DNA of 64,000 nt, taken from the NCBI RefSeq assembly GCF_002222655.1, contig NZ_CP022423.1:2604001-2668000 (forward strand), in the 5' to 3' direction. Numbering within the stretch: the first letter of the stretch is position 1; each line of letters begins with the position of its first letter. The notes beneath the pieces were generated by a model. It was not told the origin of the DNA. It saw only the letters and a program-made list of their open reading frames with translations, and did no database searches. This stretch comes from Vitreoscilla filiformis. GTDB taxonomy: Bacteria > Pseudomonadota > Gammaproteobacteria > Burkholderiales > Burkholderiaceae_C. Shown here in pieces: positions 50,256 to 58,608 of this stretch. Made by a program: the position numbers and the translations under genes.

Positions 50256-51658
50256 CGCCCCATGCGCCCATGTCCGCCTGGCACCGGTGGCGCCATTCGC
50301 TGGGCGCACGCTTGGTGCTGCTGTTCGTGTTGCTGGCGTTGGCATCGAGTGCCGTGTTTGTCGGCGGGGTGCAACATGCGTTGGGCACCGGTTGGCGCAT
50401 GGCAGTGCGCCCTTTGGTGGAAGATTACGTCGATCGCCTCGCTGCGGAGGTGGGGACGCCACCCGACATCGAACGGGCCCGCGCCCTGGCTGAACGCCTG
50501 CCCTTGGCCCTGCGCATTGAGGGGCCGGTGGTGAATTGGGTGTCGAACCGCGAGGCGCCGGGGCTGTCGGGTGAACCGCTGTTTCACCATCCCCCCGGGC
50601 AGCCCCCGGCCTCGGGGATGCACCCGCACCGCCATCACCGCCTTGTCGATCCGGAACACGCTTGGCTGGCGCGCACCACAGCCGATGGCCACCTCCTGCA
50701 ATTCGCGCTGGACACCGAAGGCTGGGTGCGCCGACCACGCGCCATCGGAGCCTTCACCCTCGCGTTGTTGCTGAGTTTGTTGGGGCTGACGTGGTGGTGG
50801 GTGCGCCGCTGGCTGCTGCGCCCCTTGCAGCGCATCGGTGCTGGGGCGGAACGTTTTGGCCGAGGGGACTTCAGCCAACCCATCGATCTGGCTCGCCCCG
50901 ATGAGCTGGGTGAATTGGCCGGGCGCGTCAACCGCATGGCCACCGACCTGCGCGGCATGCTCGATGCCCAACACAGCCTGCTGTTGGCCATCAGCCATGA
51001 ACTGCGCTCGCCGCTGACACGCGCCCGCCTCAACGCCGAGCTGATCGACGACAGCCCCGAACGCGACGCCCTGTTGCGCGACCTGGGCCAAATGCGCGAC
51101 CTCATCAGCGACTTGCTTGAAAGCGAGCGCCTCACCCGCCCCGATGCCAGCCTGCAACGCACCCTGACCGACGCCGCCGATTGGGTCGCGCTGCTGGCGC
51201 AAGTGCGCGAGGCGTTGCACGCGGCTTACCCGCAAGCCGAACCGGCTTTGTGCGTCCAACTTCCTGAGCACCTGCCGGCGGCCCCGGTGGATCGGACGCG
51301 CTTGGCGCTGCTGGTGCGCAATGTGCTGTCCAACGCCTGGCGCCACGCCGCCGATGCCCCCTTCCCACCCGAATTGAGCGTGCAGTGGCACCCAGAGGCT
51401 GGCGGCTGGTTGACGCTGAGTGTGCGCGACCGTGGGCCGGGCGTGGCCCCCGAGCAGCTCACCCGCTTGGCCGAGCCGTTTTACCGCCCAGACAGCGCCC
51501 GCACCCGCAGCGCAGGCGGCGTCGGGCTCGGATTGCACCTGTGCCGGCGGGTGGCCGAAGCGCACGGTGGCACCTTGATTTTAGAGAACGCAGCGCCGGG
51601 GTTGCGCGTCACGGCCCGGCTGCCTTGGCCTGCGTCGGGGGCGACAATCTCTGCATGA
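50252..51658 (+). CDS. Two-component sensor histidine kinase
   Basis: This protein of about 468 residues has a first transmembrane helix near residue 22-40, a periplasmic sensor region with a His/Pro-rich loop (residues about 112-130, with HPHRHHR), a second helix near 170-187 and a HAMP domain. The HisKA box holds His249 (AISHELRSPLTRARL). The ATPase domain has an N-box (NVLSNAWRHA) and G-boxes (VRDRGPGV, GGVGLGLHLC). The start is GTG 50252, overlapping the regulator, or ATG 50270. The His-rich loop suggests metal sensing, which is inference. Confidence 0.9.
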   Translation: MTPHAPMSAWHRWRHSLGARLVLLFVLLALASSAVFVGGVQHALGTGWRMAVRPLVEDYVDRLAAEVGTPPDIERARALAERLPLALRIEGPVVNWVSNREAPGLSGEPLFHHPPGQPPASGMHPHRHHRLVDPEHAWLARTTADGHLLQFALDTEGWVRRPRAIGAFTLALLLSLLGLTWWWVRRWLLRPLQRIGAGAERFGRGDFSQPIDLARPDELGELAGRVNRMATDLRGMLDAQHSLLLAISHELRSPLTRARLNAELIDDSPERDALLRDLGQMRDLISDLLESERLTRPDASLQRTLTDAADWVALLAQVREALHAAYPQAEPALCVQLPEHLPAAPVDRTRLALLVRNVLSNAWRHAADAPFPPELSVQWHPEAGGWLTLSVRDRGPGVAPEQLTRLAEPFYRPDSARTRSAGGVGLGLHLCRRVAEAHGGTLILENAAPGLRVTARLPWPASGATISA

Positions 51659-52389
51659 ATCTGTCCCCTCCCGTAACCCCGGTGGCCGATCTGGACACCA
51701 CCCTCGCCGCTCAAGGCTACGCCGTGCTCGACGCCGATGGCGCCGCCACCCTGCTCCACCACCCCGTCGCCGCCCTGGAAGACTGGCGCCCCTTTTGGGA
51801 TCGCCTGCCCGCCGACCGCTACCTGCGCGACGGGGGCCGTTACCGCCGCCGCCGCCACAGTTGTTTCATCGTCGAAGGTGAACAGGTCACGCTCGTGCCC
51901 CACCGGCCACACTGGCAGCCCGTGGAGTACAACGCTTTGCACGGCGGCATCGAACGGCATTTCGAGCCGATGGAAACGGCGCACCTGGCCCATCCGCTGT
52001 GGGCGCGCTGGCTGGTGGCCATGGCGGCACGGGCGTCAGCACTCAAAGGGGCACGCCCTTGGTATATGGAAGCCCATCCGTTCCGCATCGACACCACCGA
52101 CGGCATCGGCCGCCCCACGCCCGAAGGCGCGCACCGCGACGGGGTCGATCTGGTGACGGTCACGCTGGTGGGCCGCGAGGCCATCAAGGGCGGCGAAACC
52201 CGTGTGTTCGCCGCCCAAGGGCGGGCCGGCGAGCGCTTCACCCTGAGTCAAGCGTGGAGCACGCTGTTGCTCGACGATGAACGGGTGATCCACGAATCCA
52301 CCCCGATTCAACCCCTCCGCCCCGAACAGCCCGGCCACCGCGACACCCTGGTGTTGACGTTCCGCGCCGGCAGTTTCCAAGGCCCCTGA
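51655..52389 (+). CDS. 2OG-Fe(II) dioxygenase family protein (PF10014 type)
   Basis: This 244-residue protein of the 2OG-Fe dioxygenase family includes amino-acid hydroxylases such as bacterial isoleucine dioxygenase, and the stress protein BsmA. The iron ligands are visible as His160-x-Asp162 (GAHRDGVDLV) and His213 (VIHEST). Arg237 (TFRAG) is the likely 2-oxoglutarate anchor. It overlaps the kinase gene by four bases (ATGA), so it is translated as part of the Spy-like/two-component operon. The substrate is unknown. Confidence 0.82.
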   Translation: MNLSPPVTPVADLDTTLAAQGYAVLDADGAATLLHHPVAALEDWRPFWDRLPADRYLRDGGRYRRRRHSCFIVEGEQVTLVPHRPHWQPVEYNALHGGIERHFEPMETAHLAHPLWARWLVAMAARASALKGARPWYMEAHPFRIDTTDGIGRPTPEGAHRDGVDLVTVTLVGREAIKGGETRVFAAQGRAGERFTLSQAWSTLLLDDERVIHESTPIQPLRPEQPGHRDTLVLTFRAGSFQGP

Positions 52390-52426
52390 CGATTCATCCG
52401 AATTCAGACGACAAGGAGCAATCTGC

Positions 52427-53512
52427 ATGCACATCGGCATCCTCACCGGCGGCGGTGACTGCCCCGGTCTCAACGCCGTGATCCGCGCCGTGACGCTGGC
52501 GCTCATCAACGAATGTGGCGCCCGCGTCACCGGGATTGAACGCGGCTTTTTGGGCCTCATCACCCGCAACGTCCAACCCTTGGATGCCCGCTCGGTCGAA
52601 GGTATCTTGGCGCAGGGCGGCACCGTTTTGGGCACGCACAACCGCTGCGATCCGTTCCACTACTTTGGCGCGGGCGGCGCGGATGTGTCCGCCCAAGCCC
52701 TGGCCTACGCCCGCGACGAGCTGGGGTTGGATGGTTTGGTGGTGATCGGCGGCGACGGCACGATGGTGATTGCCCACCGTTTTGCCGAACTGGGCTTGCC
52801 CGTGGTCGGCGTGCCCAAAACCATCGACAACGACTTGGCGTGTACCGAACGCACCTTCGGTTTTGACAGCGCCGTGGCCGTGGTCGCCGAAGCGCTGGAT
52901 CGGCTGGAAACCACGGCACGCAGCCACCGCCGGGTGATGATCGCCGAGACCATGGGACGCTACGCGGGGTGGATTGCCCTCGAAGGCGGCATGGCGGGTG
53001 GTGCCGATGTGATCCTGCTGCCCGAAGTGCCGTTTGATGTGGACGAGGTGGCCCGCGTCTGCGCCGAACGCGAAGCGCGGGACGGCTACACCCTGATCTG
53101 CATCGCCGAAGGCGCCCATGCCCGCGATCAAGGCTTGACCGTGCGCGCCACCCTCGCCGACAGCCCCGACCCGCTGCGCCTCGGTGGCGTCGGCCAGTGG
53201 CTGCAACACCAGTTGCAACCGCGCTTGCAAAGCGAAGTGCGCACCACGTTGCTGGGCCACATCCAGCGCGGCGGTTCGCCAACGCCGTATGACCGGGTGT
53301 TGTCCACGCGCTTTGGCTACCACGCGGCCCAGCTCATCCGCCGGGGCCAGTTCGGGCGCATGGTGACTTTGGAAGGTGAACACTGCGCCAGCGTCCCCCT
53401 GCAAGCCGTCGCGGGACAGACGCGCACCGTGCCCTTGGATCACCCGCTGTTGAATGCTGCACGCGGCCTGGGCATCAGCTTGGGCGAGACACAGGGCGGG
53501 GTATCTGTCTGA
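52427..53512 (+). CDS. pfkA: 6-phosphofructokinase family enzyme
   Basis: This 361-residue phosphofructokinase has the N-terminal GILTGGGDCPGLNAVIR, then GGDGT, with Gly111 at the position that in E. coli (Gly104) favours ATP. It then has PKTIDNDL, with Lys131 where pyrophosphate enzymes have Lys and E. coli has Gly. This Gly/Lys combination occurs in the group III family, so the phosphoryl donor is uncertain, with ATP more likely. The catalytic Asp is in TIDND. It is preceded by a ribosome site AAGGAG and 37 bp from the oxygenase gene. Confidence 0.9.
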   Translation: MHIGILTGGGDCPGLNAVIRAVTLALINECGARVTGIERGFLGLITRNVQPLDARSVEGILAQGGTVLGTHNRCDPFHYFGAGGADVSAQALAYARDELGLDGLVVIGGDGTMVIAHRFAELGLPVVGVPKTIDNDLACTERTFGFDSAVAVVAEALDRLETTARSHRRVMIAETMGRYAGWIALEGGMAGGADVILLPEVPFDVDEVARVCAEREARDGYTLICIAEGAHARDQGLTVRATLADSPDPLRLGGVGQWLQHQLQPRLQSEVRTTLLGHIQRGGSPTPYDRVLSTRFGYHAAQLIRRGQFGRMVTLEGEHCASVPLQAVAGQTRTVPLDHPLLNAARGLGISLGETQGGVSV

Positions 53513-53535
53513 TCTTCGTCAAGGAGCATGCAGAA

Positions 53536-53562
53536 GCAACTGCGACGACCTGCCGCAGTTGC
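53536..53562. other. Hairpin between pfkA and the small membrane protein gene
   Basis: GCAACTGCG and CGCAGTTGC form a perfect 9-bp stem with a nine-base loop, 23 bases after the pfkA stop. No T-run follows. It may stabilise or terminate the pfkA message. Confidence 0.4.
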
Positions 53563-53649
53563 GCTGGCGCAAAAAGCACCGGCGCGGGACGGTGTCTGAT
53601 CACGGTCACTCGCTGACCCTGAGACCGACAACCCCGAGGAGCCATTCCA

Positions 53650-53817
53650 ATGCGTGCCCTGCAAGACTTCCTGAGCACTGACTACGGCCTGATGAGCGCT
53701 GCTGTGATCGCCTTCACACTGGGCATGGGCGTGTACTACGTCAACTACTTCCTCAAGCACATCAAGGCGGACATCGCCGCGCACGACGCCCAGCAGAAGG
53801 CCGCTGGCGCGAAGTGA
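53650..53817 (+). CDS. DUF3149-type small membrane protein
   Basis: This 55-residue protein has one transmembrane helix (about residues 14-34, SAAVIAFTLGMGVYYVNYFL) and a charged C-terminal tail ending AAGAK. The N-terminal LQDFLSTDYGLMS matches small DUF3149-like proteins found widely in Betaproteobacteria. The function is unknown. The ATG has a ribosome site (CGAGGAG). A good terminator follows. Confidence 0.8.
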   Translation: MRALQDFLSTDYGLMSAAVIAFTLGMGVYYVNYFLKHIKADIAAHDAQQKAAGAK

Positions 53818-53842
53818 TTTCCAGCGGATCGCCAGTCCTCAG

Positions 53843-53868
53843 GAGGCCGATTTCATCGGCCTCTTTTT
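53843..53868 (+). terminator. Terminator after the DUF3149 gene
   Basis: GAGGCCGA and TCGGCCTC form a perfect 8-bp stem with a TTTCA loop, followed by five T. It separates this gene from the arabinose operon. Confidence 0.92.
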
Positions 53869-53928
53869 CGTTCGAAACCACCCCAATAAATGCGTTAACG
53901 GGAGGGGGCTAAACTGGCGCCGCGCCGG

Positions 53929-54876
53929 GTGTCTCCGGTGTGCTTCGTTTCGCCTCGGAGACGGCCATTGCCATACACCCGCACCCCTCCTCCTCCCTCA
54001 CCGAATTTCGCTAGAACCGCCCTGCAACTGATGCGCCCCCATCAGTGGGTGAAGAACAGCTTCGTGCTTTTCGGTGTCCTCTTCGCGGGACGGTGGGGGG
54101 ATTGGGCATTGCTCGGGCAAGCCGGATTGACCTTTTTGGCTTTTTGCGCCGTCGCCAGCGCGATTTACATCGGCAATGACTTGGTCGACGTCCACGCCGA
54201 CCGTGTTCACCCTCACAAACGCCATCGCCCTCTCGCCAGCGGGCTCGTTTCCACGGCACAGGCCCGCATGCTGGGGGGGCTTTTGGTGGGTCTGGGGTGC
54301 GGACTGGCTGCCACAGTTTCTTGGCCCGTCTTGGCGCTGGCGATGGGCTACATTGCCATCAACGCGGCCTACAGCCTGCGACTGAAACACGCTCCCATCT
54401 TGGACGTGTTTTGCATCTGTGCTGGCTTCATGCTGCGCATCTTGGCCGGCACGGTCGGACTGGGCATTCACCCCTCCAGCTGGTTGCTGCTGTGTGGGTT
54501 GATGTTCACTCTTTTCTTGGGTTTTGCCAAACGCCGCGCTGAATTGATGCTGATGCAGCAGCATCCCAAGCGCACCACCCGCCGTGTTTTGCACGCCTAT
54601 AAACCCGAAATGCTGGAGCAATACCTGTCCATTTCGGCCACGTGTACCGTGTTGAGTTATGCCCTGTACACCGTTAGCCCCGACACCATTGAGCTGCATG
54701 GCACCGATCGCTTGATCTACACGGTGCCACTCATCATCTACGGAATCTTCCGATACCTGCTCCTGCTGCACAGCCACGGAGCTGGCCAAGATACTGCCCG
54801 CGATCTTCTGCGCGATCGCCAGTTACTGCTCTGTGTGCTGGCGTGGCTGGCTTTGACCGTGGGACTGATCAGGTGA
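53929..54876 (+). CDS. UbiA-family polyprenyl-phosphate phosphoribosyltransferase (DPPR synthase-like)
   Basis: This protein of about 315 residues is an integral membrane prenyltransferase with about eight to nine helices. The first motif MRPHQWVKN is followed by N83-D84-x2-D87-x3-D91, with HPHKRHRPLASG directly after it. That combination, rather than the quinone-pathway version, matches the mycobacterial enzyme Rv3806c. Rv3806c transfers 5-phosphoribose from PRPP to decaprenyl phosphate. The start is uncertain: GTG 53929, TTG 53968 or ATG 54031. It opens a five-gene operon with DprE1- and DprE2-like genes and would make the first intermediate, polyprenyl-phosphoryl-5-phosphoribose. Confidence 0.85.
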   Translation: MSPVCFVSPRRRPLPYTRTPPPPSPNFARTALQLMRPHQWVKNSFVLFGVLFAGRWGDWALLGQAGLTFLAFCAVASAIYIGNDLVDVHADRVHPHKRHRPLASGLVSTAQARMLGGLLVGLGCGLAATVSWPVLALAMGYIAINAAYSLRLKHAPILDVFCICAGFMLRILAGTVGLGIHPSSWLLLCGLMFTLFLGFAKRRAELMLMQQHPKRTTRRVLHAYKPEMLEQYLSISATCTVLSYALYTVSPDTIELHGTDRLIYTVPLIIYGIFRYLLLLHSHGAGQDTARDLLRDRQLLLCVLAWLALTVGLIR

Positions 54877-55877
54877 CCCCCCCCCTCCCCCCTCCTTTTT
54901 CGCCCGAAAACGTGCTCATGTCCCGCCGCACCTGGGTGGGACTGCTGGTGACTTTGGTTGTCAGTGCGCTGGGTTACCTGCTGTTTTCTGTCTGGAATGG
55001 CTGGGCCGCTGTTTGGGCGGCTGTTCAGCGCGTCCACATGCTGGGATTCGCTGTTTTGCTCGGCTTATCCTTGGTGAACTATGGGCTGCGCTTTGTCCGC
55101 TGGCAGGCTTATCTGCACGAGATGGGGCACACCGTACCCTGGAAGCCCTGTGGCCTGATTTACGTGGGTGGCTATGCCCTCACCACCACCCCCGGGAAAG
55201 TGGGAGAGGCTGTCCGCTCTGTGTTCTTGCGCGCATGGAACGTCCCGGTTTCGCACAGCCTAGCGGCTTTCGCCAGCGAACGACTGGCTGACTTGGTCGG
55301 CATCATGGCCCTGGCCTGCTTAGGCGCTTGGAGTTTCACCACGCACCGTTCACTGATTGGGTTCGGGTGGGTGTTGATTTTGCTGTTGTGGGTCGGGCTG
55401 GTGCATGGCCACCGCGTGATACACAAACTCTCCCCCTCCGACACGTTGCCGCACAACGCCTGGTCGGGGCTCCTCCAACGGGTCACGCACGCACTGTCCG
55501 CGACTCGGCAGTGCCATCGCCCCGGCTTGGTGGCGTGGGTTTGGCCCATGACCGCCCTGGCCTGGATGGCTGAAGCTTGGGCCCTCCACCTCTTGCTCGG
55601 CTGGTTGGACATTCACTGTCACTGGCTGTTTTCCTTTTTTGTTTATGCCGTGGCCATGATGGCGGGCGCTTTCAGTTTCTTACCGGGTGGATTGGGGGGC
55701 ACCGAAGCCGTCATGGTGGGCTTGCTGCTCTGGCATGGTGCGGATCCACCGGTGGCAGTGGCCGCGACCATCGTTGTGCGGCTGACCACGTTATGGTTCG
55801 CTGTTTTGCTGGGCTTGGTCGCTCTGTCGATCTTATGGCGCCAGCACCAACTGCCTCGCACTGGCGTGTCCCCATGA
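54873..55877 (+). CDS. Lysylphosphatidylglycerol synthase TM-like (UPF0104) membrane protein
   Basis: This protein of about 319-334 residues has roughly eight hydrophobic helices. Family features are RFVRWQAYL after the second helix, TTTPGKVGEAVRS, the SERLADLVG segment and the C-terminal FSFLPGGLGGTEAVMVGLLL. Members range from the membrane half of MprF flippases to proteins in glycolipid clusters. The start is GTG 54873, overlapping the UbiA stop, or ATG 54918, which begins directly before the first helix. In this operon it could flip the lipid-linked pentose or transfer it. Both are inference. Confidence 0.8.
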   Translation: MTPPLPPPFSPENVLMSRRTWVGLLVTLVVSALGYLLFSVWNGWAAVWAAVQRVHMLGFAVLLGLSLVNYGLRFVRWQAYLHEMGHTVPWKPCGLIYVGGYALTTTPGKVGEAVRSVFLRAWNVPVSHSLAAFASERLADLVGIMALACLGAWSFTTHRSLIGFGWVLILLLWVGLVHGHRVIHKLSPSDTLPHNAWSGLLQRVTHALSATRQCHRPGLVAWVWPMTALAWMAEAWALHLLLGWLDIHCHWLFSFFVYAVAMMAGAFSFLPGGLGGTEAVMVGLLLWHGADPPVAVAATIVVRLTTLWFAVLLGLVALSILWRQHQLPRTGVSP

Positions 55878-57169
55878 CACAACCCACCCAAGCCTGGGGC
55901 CGGATGCCCACCCCCCCCGCAAAATACGAACGGCCCCTCACCGACCGTCACACCAACCTGCCACGACCGAGCGATGCACAAAACACCCTGCTCGCTCATG
56001 GATGGGGCCGTAGTTATGGCGATGTGGCACTCAATCCGGGCCACACCCTGTTGCACACTCGCCATCTGGATCGTTTCATGGCTTTCGATCCTGCAACCGG
56101 TGTGCTGCGCGCTGAAGCGGGCGTGTCGCTGGATGCCATCCTGCGATTGGTGATTCCACAAGGCTGGTTTTTACCTGTGACCCCGGGAACACGCTTTGTC
56201 ACCCTGGGCGGGGCTGTGGCCAACGATGTTCACGGTAAAAACCACCATGTGATGGGCTCGTTCGGAGATCACGTGCGCGCCTTGGAACTGTTGCGCTCGG
56301 ACGGTTCCCGCCAGCAGTGCAGCGCCACGCAGCATCCTGACTGGTTTCGTGCCACGGTCGGTGGGCTGGGTCTCACGGGCTTGATCACTTGGGTTGAAAT
56401 TGGGCTGCGTCGCATCGCGCAACCCGATGTCCAAGCCATCAACCGGCGTTTCGCCTCGATCGACGACTATTGGGCCTTGGATGCCCATTGGATGCCTCGG
56501 TGTGAATACGCTGTCGCTTGGGTCGATTGCCTGCGTGGTGGCCGTGGCATTTACACGGCGGGCCTGCACGCTGGCGCTCAGGCGCAGTGGCGTCACCCGC
56601 CTGCTCCGCAGCGTCAGTGGCCGATGACACCTCCGCTGTCGCTGGTCAACCGCGCCTCCGTTTGGGGGTTCAACTGGCTGTACTACCACCGTCCGCTGCC
56701 ACCTCAAACCCTCATGCCCTGGCCGGCCTTTTTTTACCCGTTGGACGGTATTGGCCAATGGAATCGCATGTACGGCCCGCGTGGCTTCATTCAGTACCAA
56801 TGCGTGCTCCCCCCTGCGACCATGCGTGACGCCAGCCGTGAACTGCTGCGCCTGATTGGTTCACGCGGACAAGGCTCTTTCCTCGCCGTGTTCAAAACCT
56901 TTGGCAACCGGACTGCCCCTGGCATGCTGTCATTCCCCCGGCCAGGTTCAACCTTGGCGCTGGACTTTCCCTTCCAGGGCGAGGCCACCCTCCGTTTGTG
57001 CCACGAACTCGATGCCGTGGTGCGCGAGGCACAGGGAGCGCTGTATCCCGCCAAGGATGCACGCATGCCCGGGTCGATGTTCCGTGCAGGCTACCCCGAT
57101 TGGGAAGCCTTCAGCACCTATGTCGATCCGGCGTTTTCGTCCGGTTTTTGGCGGCGTGTTCAGACGTGA
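55874..57169 (+). CDS. DprE1-like decaprenylphosphoryl-ribose oxidase
   Basis: This 431-residue FAD-binding oxidase is close in pattern to mycobacterial DprE1. It has HGWGRSYGDVALN, PVTPGTRFVTLGGAVAND, then VHGKNHHVMGSFGDHV (His pair 124-125) and LYPAKDAR with Tyr391 and Lys394 at the active site. It would oxidise the 2'-hydroxyl of polyprenyl-phosphoryl-ribose to the keto form. At the position of the benzothiazinone-reactive cysteine (C387 in M. tuberculosis) it has Ala362 (TLALDFP). The ATG overlaps the upstream stop (ATGA). Confidence 0.88.
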   Translation: MTQPTQAWGRMPTPPAKYERPLTDRHTNLPRPSDAQNTLLAHGWGRSYGDVALNPGHTLLHTRHLDRFMAFDPATGVLRAEAGVSLDAILRLVIPQGWFLPVTPGTRFVTLGGAVANDVHGKNHHVMGSFGDHVRALELLRSDGSRQQCSATQHPDWFRATVGGLGLTGLITWVEIGLRRIAQPDVQAINRRFASIDDYWALDAHWMPRCEYAVAWVDCLRGGRGIYTAGLHAGAQAQWRHPPAPQRQWPMTPPLSLVNRASVWGFNWLYYHRPLPPQTLMPWPAFFYPLDGIGQWNRMYGPRGFIQYQCVLPPATMRDASRELLRLIGSRGQGSFLAVFKTFGNRTAPGMLSFPRPGSTLALDFPFQGEATLRLCHELDAVVREAQGALYPAKDARMPGSMFRAGYPDWEAFSTYVDPAFSSGFWRRVQT

Positions 57170-57224
57170 CAATGCCCCCCTCCCCCGCTCCTCACCACCC
57201 AGCCTCTCACCGAATATTGACGCG

Positions 57225-57977
57225 ATGAAACACAAGTTTCTTCTGTTGGGCGCCACATCCGCCATCGCCCACGCCACTGCTCGGTTGTGGGTTCAACGCG
57301 GTGCGGCACTGGTGTTGGTCGGACGCGATGCCGTCAAACTTCAGCAGGCGCTGCAAGACCTGCAAGTGCGTGCGGGGCCACAAGCGCATCTGCTGCACGC
57401 CATCCAAGCCGATTTGGAAGATGTCAGCCGCCACGCCGCTTTGATCGACGAAGCCTGGCAACGCTTAGGGGGGTTGGATGGCGTTCTCATCGCCCATGGC
57501 ACCTTGCCAGACCAAACGGCCTGCGATGCCGATGTGTCTCTGGCCTTGGCGCATTTGCATACCAATGGGGTGTCGGTGGTGTCGCTGTGCGCCCACATCG
57601 CGCAGCGCATGAAGACGGCCCAAGCGGGCACGCTGGCGGTCATTTCATCCGTTGCAGGCGATCGGGGGCGACAGTCCAATTACCTCTATGGTGCAGCCAA
57701 AGGCCTGGTGAGTTTGTATCTCCAAGGACTTCGCAATCGCCTGTACCCGCACGGGGTGCATGTGCTGACCATCAAACCTGGGTTTGTGGACACCCCCATG
57801 ACAGCAGGCATCGGCCCGAAAGGGGCACTCTGGGCCACGCCGGAGCGTGTTGCCGCCGACATCGTCCGCGCCATGGATCGCAACACCGACGTGCTATACA
57901 CCCCCGGTTTCTGGCGTTTCATCATGATGGTGGTGAGGCACATTCCGGAACGGGTGTTCAAGCGTCTGCGTCTCTGA
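57225..57977 (+). CDS. DprE2-like short-chain dehydrogenase
   Basis: This 250-residue short-chain dehydrogenase has an N-terminal LLGATSAIAHATARL cofactor loop, ISSVAGDRG with the catalytic Ser, and the Y155-x3-K159 dyad in YLYGAAKGLVS. The SVAG and following NYLYGAAK closely resemble DprE2, which reduces the keto intermediate to polyprenyl-phosphoryl-arabinose with NADH or NADPH. It lies 55 bp after the DprE1-like gene and completes the epimerisation pair. The C-terminus (PGFWRFIMMVVRHIPE) may associate with the membrane. Confidence 0.85.
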   Translation: MKHKFLLLGATSAIAHATARLWVQRGAALVLVGRDAVKLQQALQDLQVRAGPQAHLLHAIQADLEDVSRHAALIDEAWQRLGGLDGVLIAHGTLPDQTACDADVSLALAHLHTNGVSVVSLCAHIAQRMKTAQAGTLAVISSVAGDRGRQSNYLYGAAKGLVSLYLQGLRNRLYPHGVHVLTIKPGFVDTPMTAGIGPKGALWATPERVAADIVRAMDRNTDVLYTPGFWRFIMMVVRHIPERVFKRLRL

Positions 57978-57981
57978 CGCA

Positions 57982-58608
57982 ATGGGGCTGGAGATGCGCT
58001 TGGCTTTGTTCGATTTCGACGGCACCCTCACGACCCGTGACAGCCTCATGCCTTTCCTACGCCATGTCGTGGGAACGCCGGCGTTCATCGCCGGGCTGGG
58101 TGCCATGAGCCCGGTCTTAGCGGCTTACGCCTTCGGCTGGATGCGCAATGACCGGGCCAAAGAACGGGTGTTGCACTGGTTCTTGGGTGGTCGTCGTCTC
58201 GCGGAGGTGGAAGACGCTGGGCAAGCGTTTGCCCAGACACGCTTACCCCGACTCCTGCGTCCGAGCATGATGGCCACGCTTCACCAGCATCAAGCCAGGG
58301 GCGACACATGCGTGCTGGTCAGTGCCTCACTGGGCTGCTATCTGCGCCCGTGGGCCCAGGCCCATCGGTTCGATGCCGTGCTGTGCTCCGAGCTGGTCGC
58401 CACACCAGGGCGATTGGGCGAGCCCCAGCGCATCAACGGACAGCTCGCCGGTGCCAACTGCTTCGGGCCCGAAAAAGTGGCTCGCATCCAAGATTGGTTG
58501 GCGGGGCGCACGCCCACGCACGTCAGTGCGTACGGGGACAGTCGAGGTGATCGCGAAATGTTGGCACTGGCCGACAGCCCTCACTATCGTCCTTGGCGTC
58601 ACCCCTGA
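57982..58608 (+). CDS. HAD-IB family phosphatase
   Basis: This 208-residue haloacid dehalogenase-type phosphatase has motif I LFDFDGTLTTRDS (nucleophile Asp), motif II SAS in CVLVSASLG, and motif IV AYGDSRGDREML. It starts four bases after the DprE2-like stop. In mycobacteria the phosphate of the phosphoribose intermediate is removed by a different fold, a PAP2 protein. In this operon the HAD enzyme is the obvious candidate for that step, by position only. Its end overlaps the convergent ABC transporter gene by ten bases. Confidence 0.85.
   Translation: MGLEMRLALFDFDGTLTTRDSLMPFLRHVVGTPAFIAGLGAMSPVLAAYAFGWMRNDRAKERVLHWFLGGRRLAEVEDAGQAFAQTRLPRLLRPSMMATLHQHQARGDTCVLVSASLGCYLRPWAQAHRFDAVLCSELVATPGRLGEPQRINGQLAGANCFGPEKVARIQDWLAGRTPTHVSAYGDSRGDREMLALADSPHYRPWRHP

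Noticed and set aside
53454-53681. Small frame of 75 codons between pfkA and the DUF3149 gene
   Set aside because: It overlaps both the end of pfkA and the start of the small membrane protein gene, has no ribosome site and contains the 9-bp hairpin.
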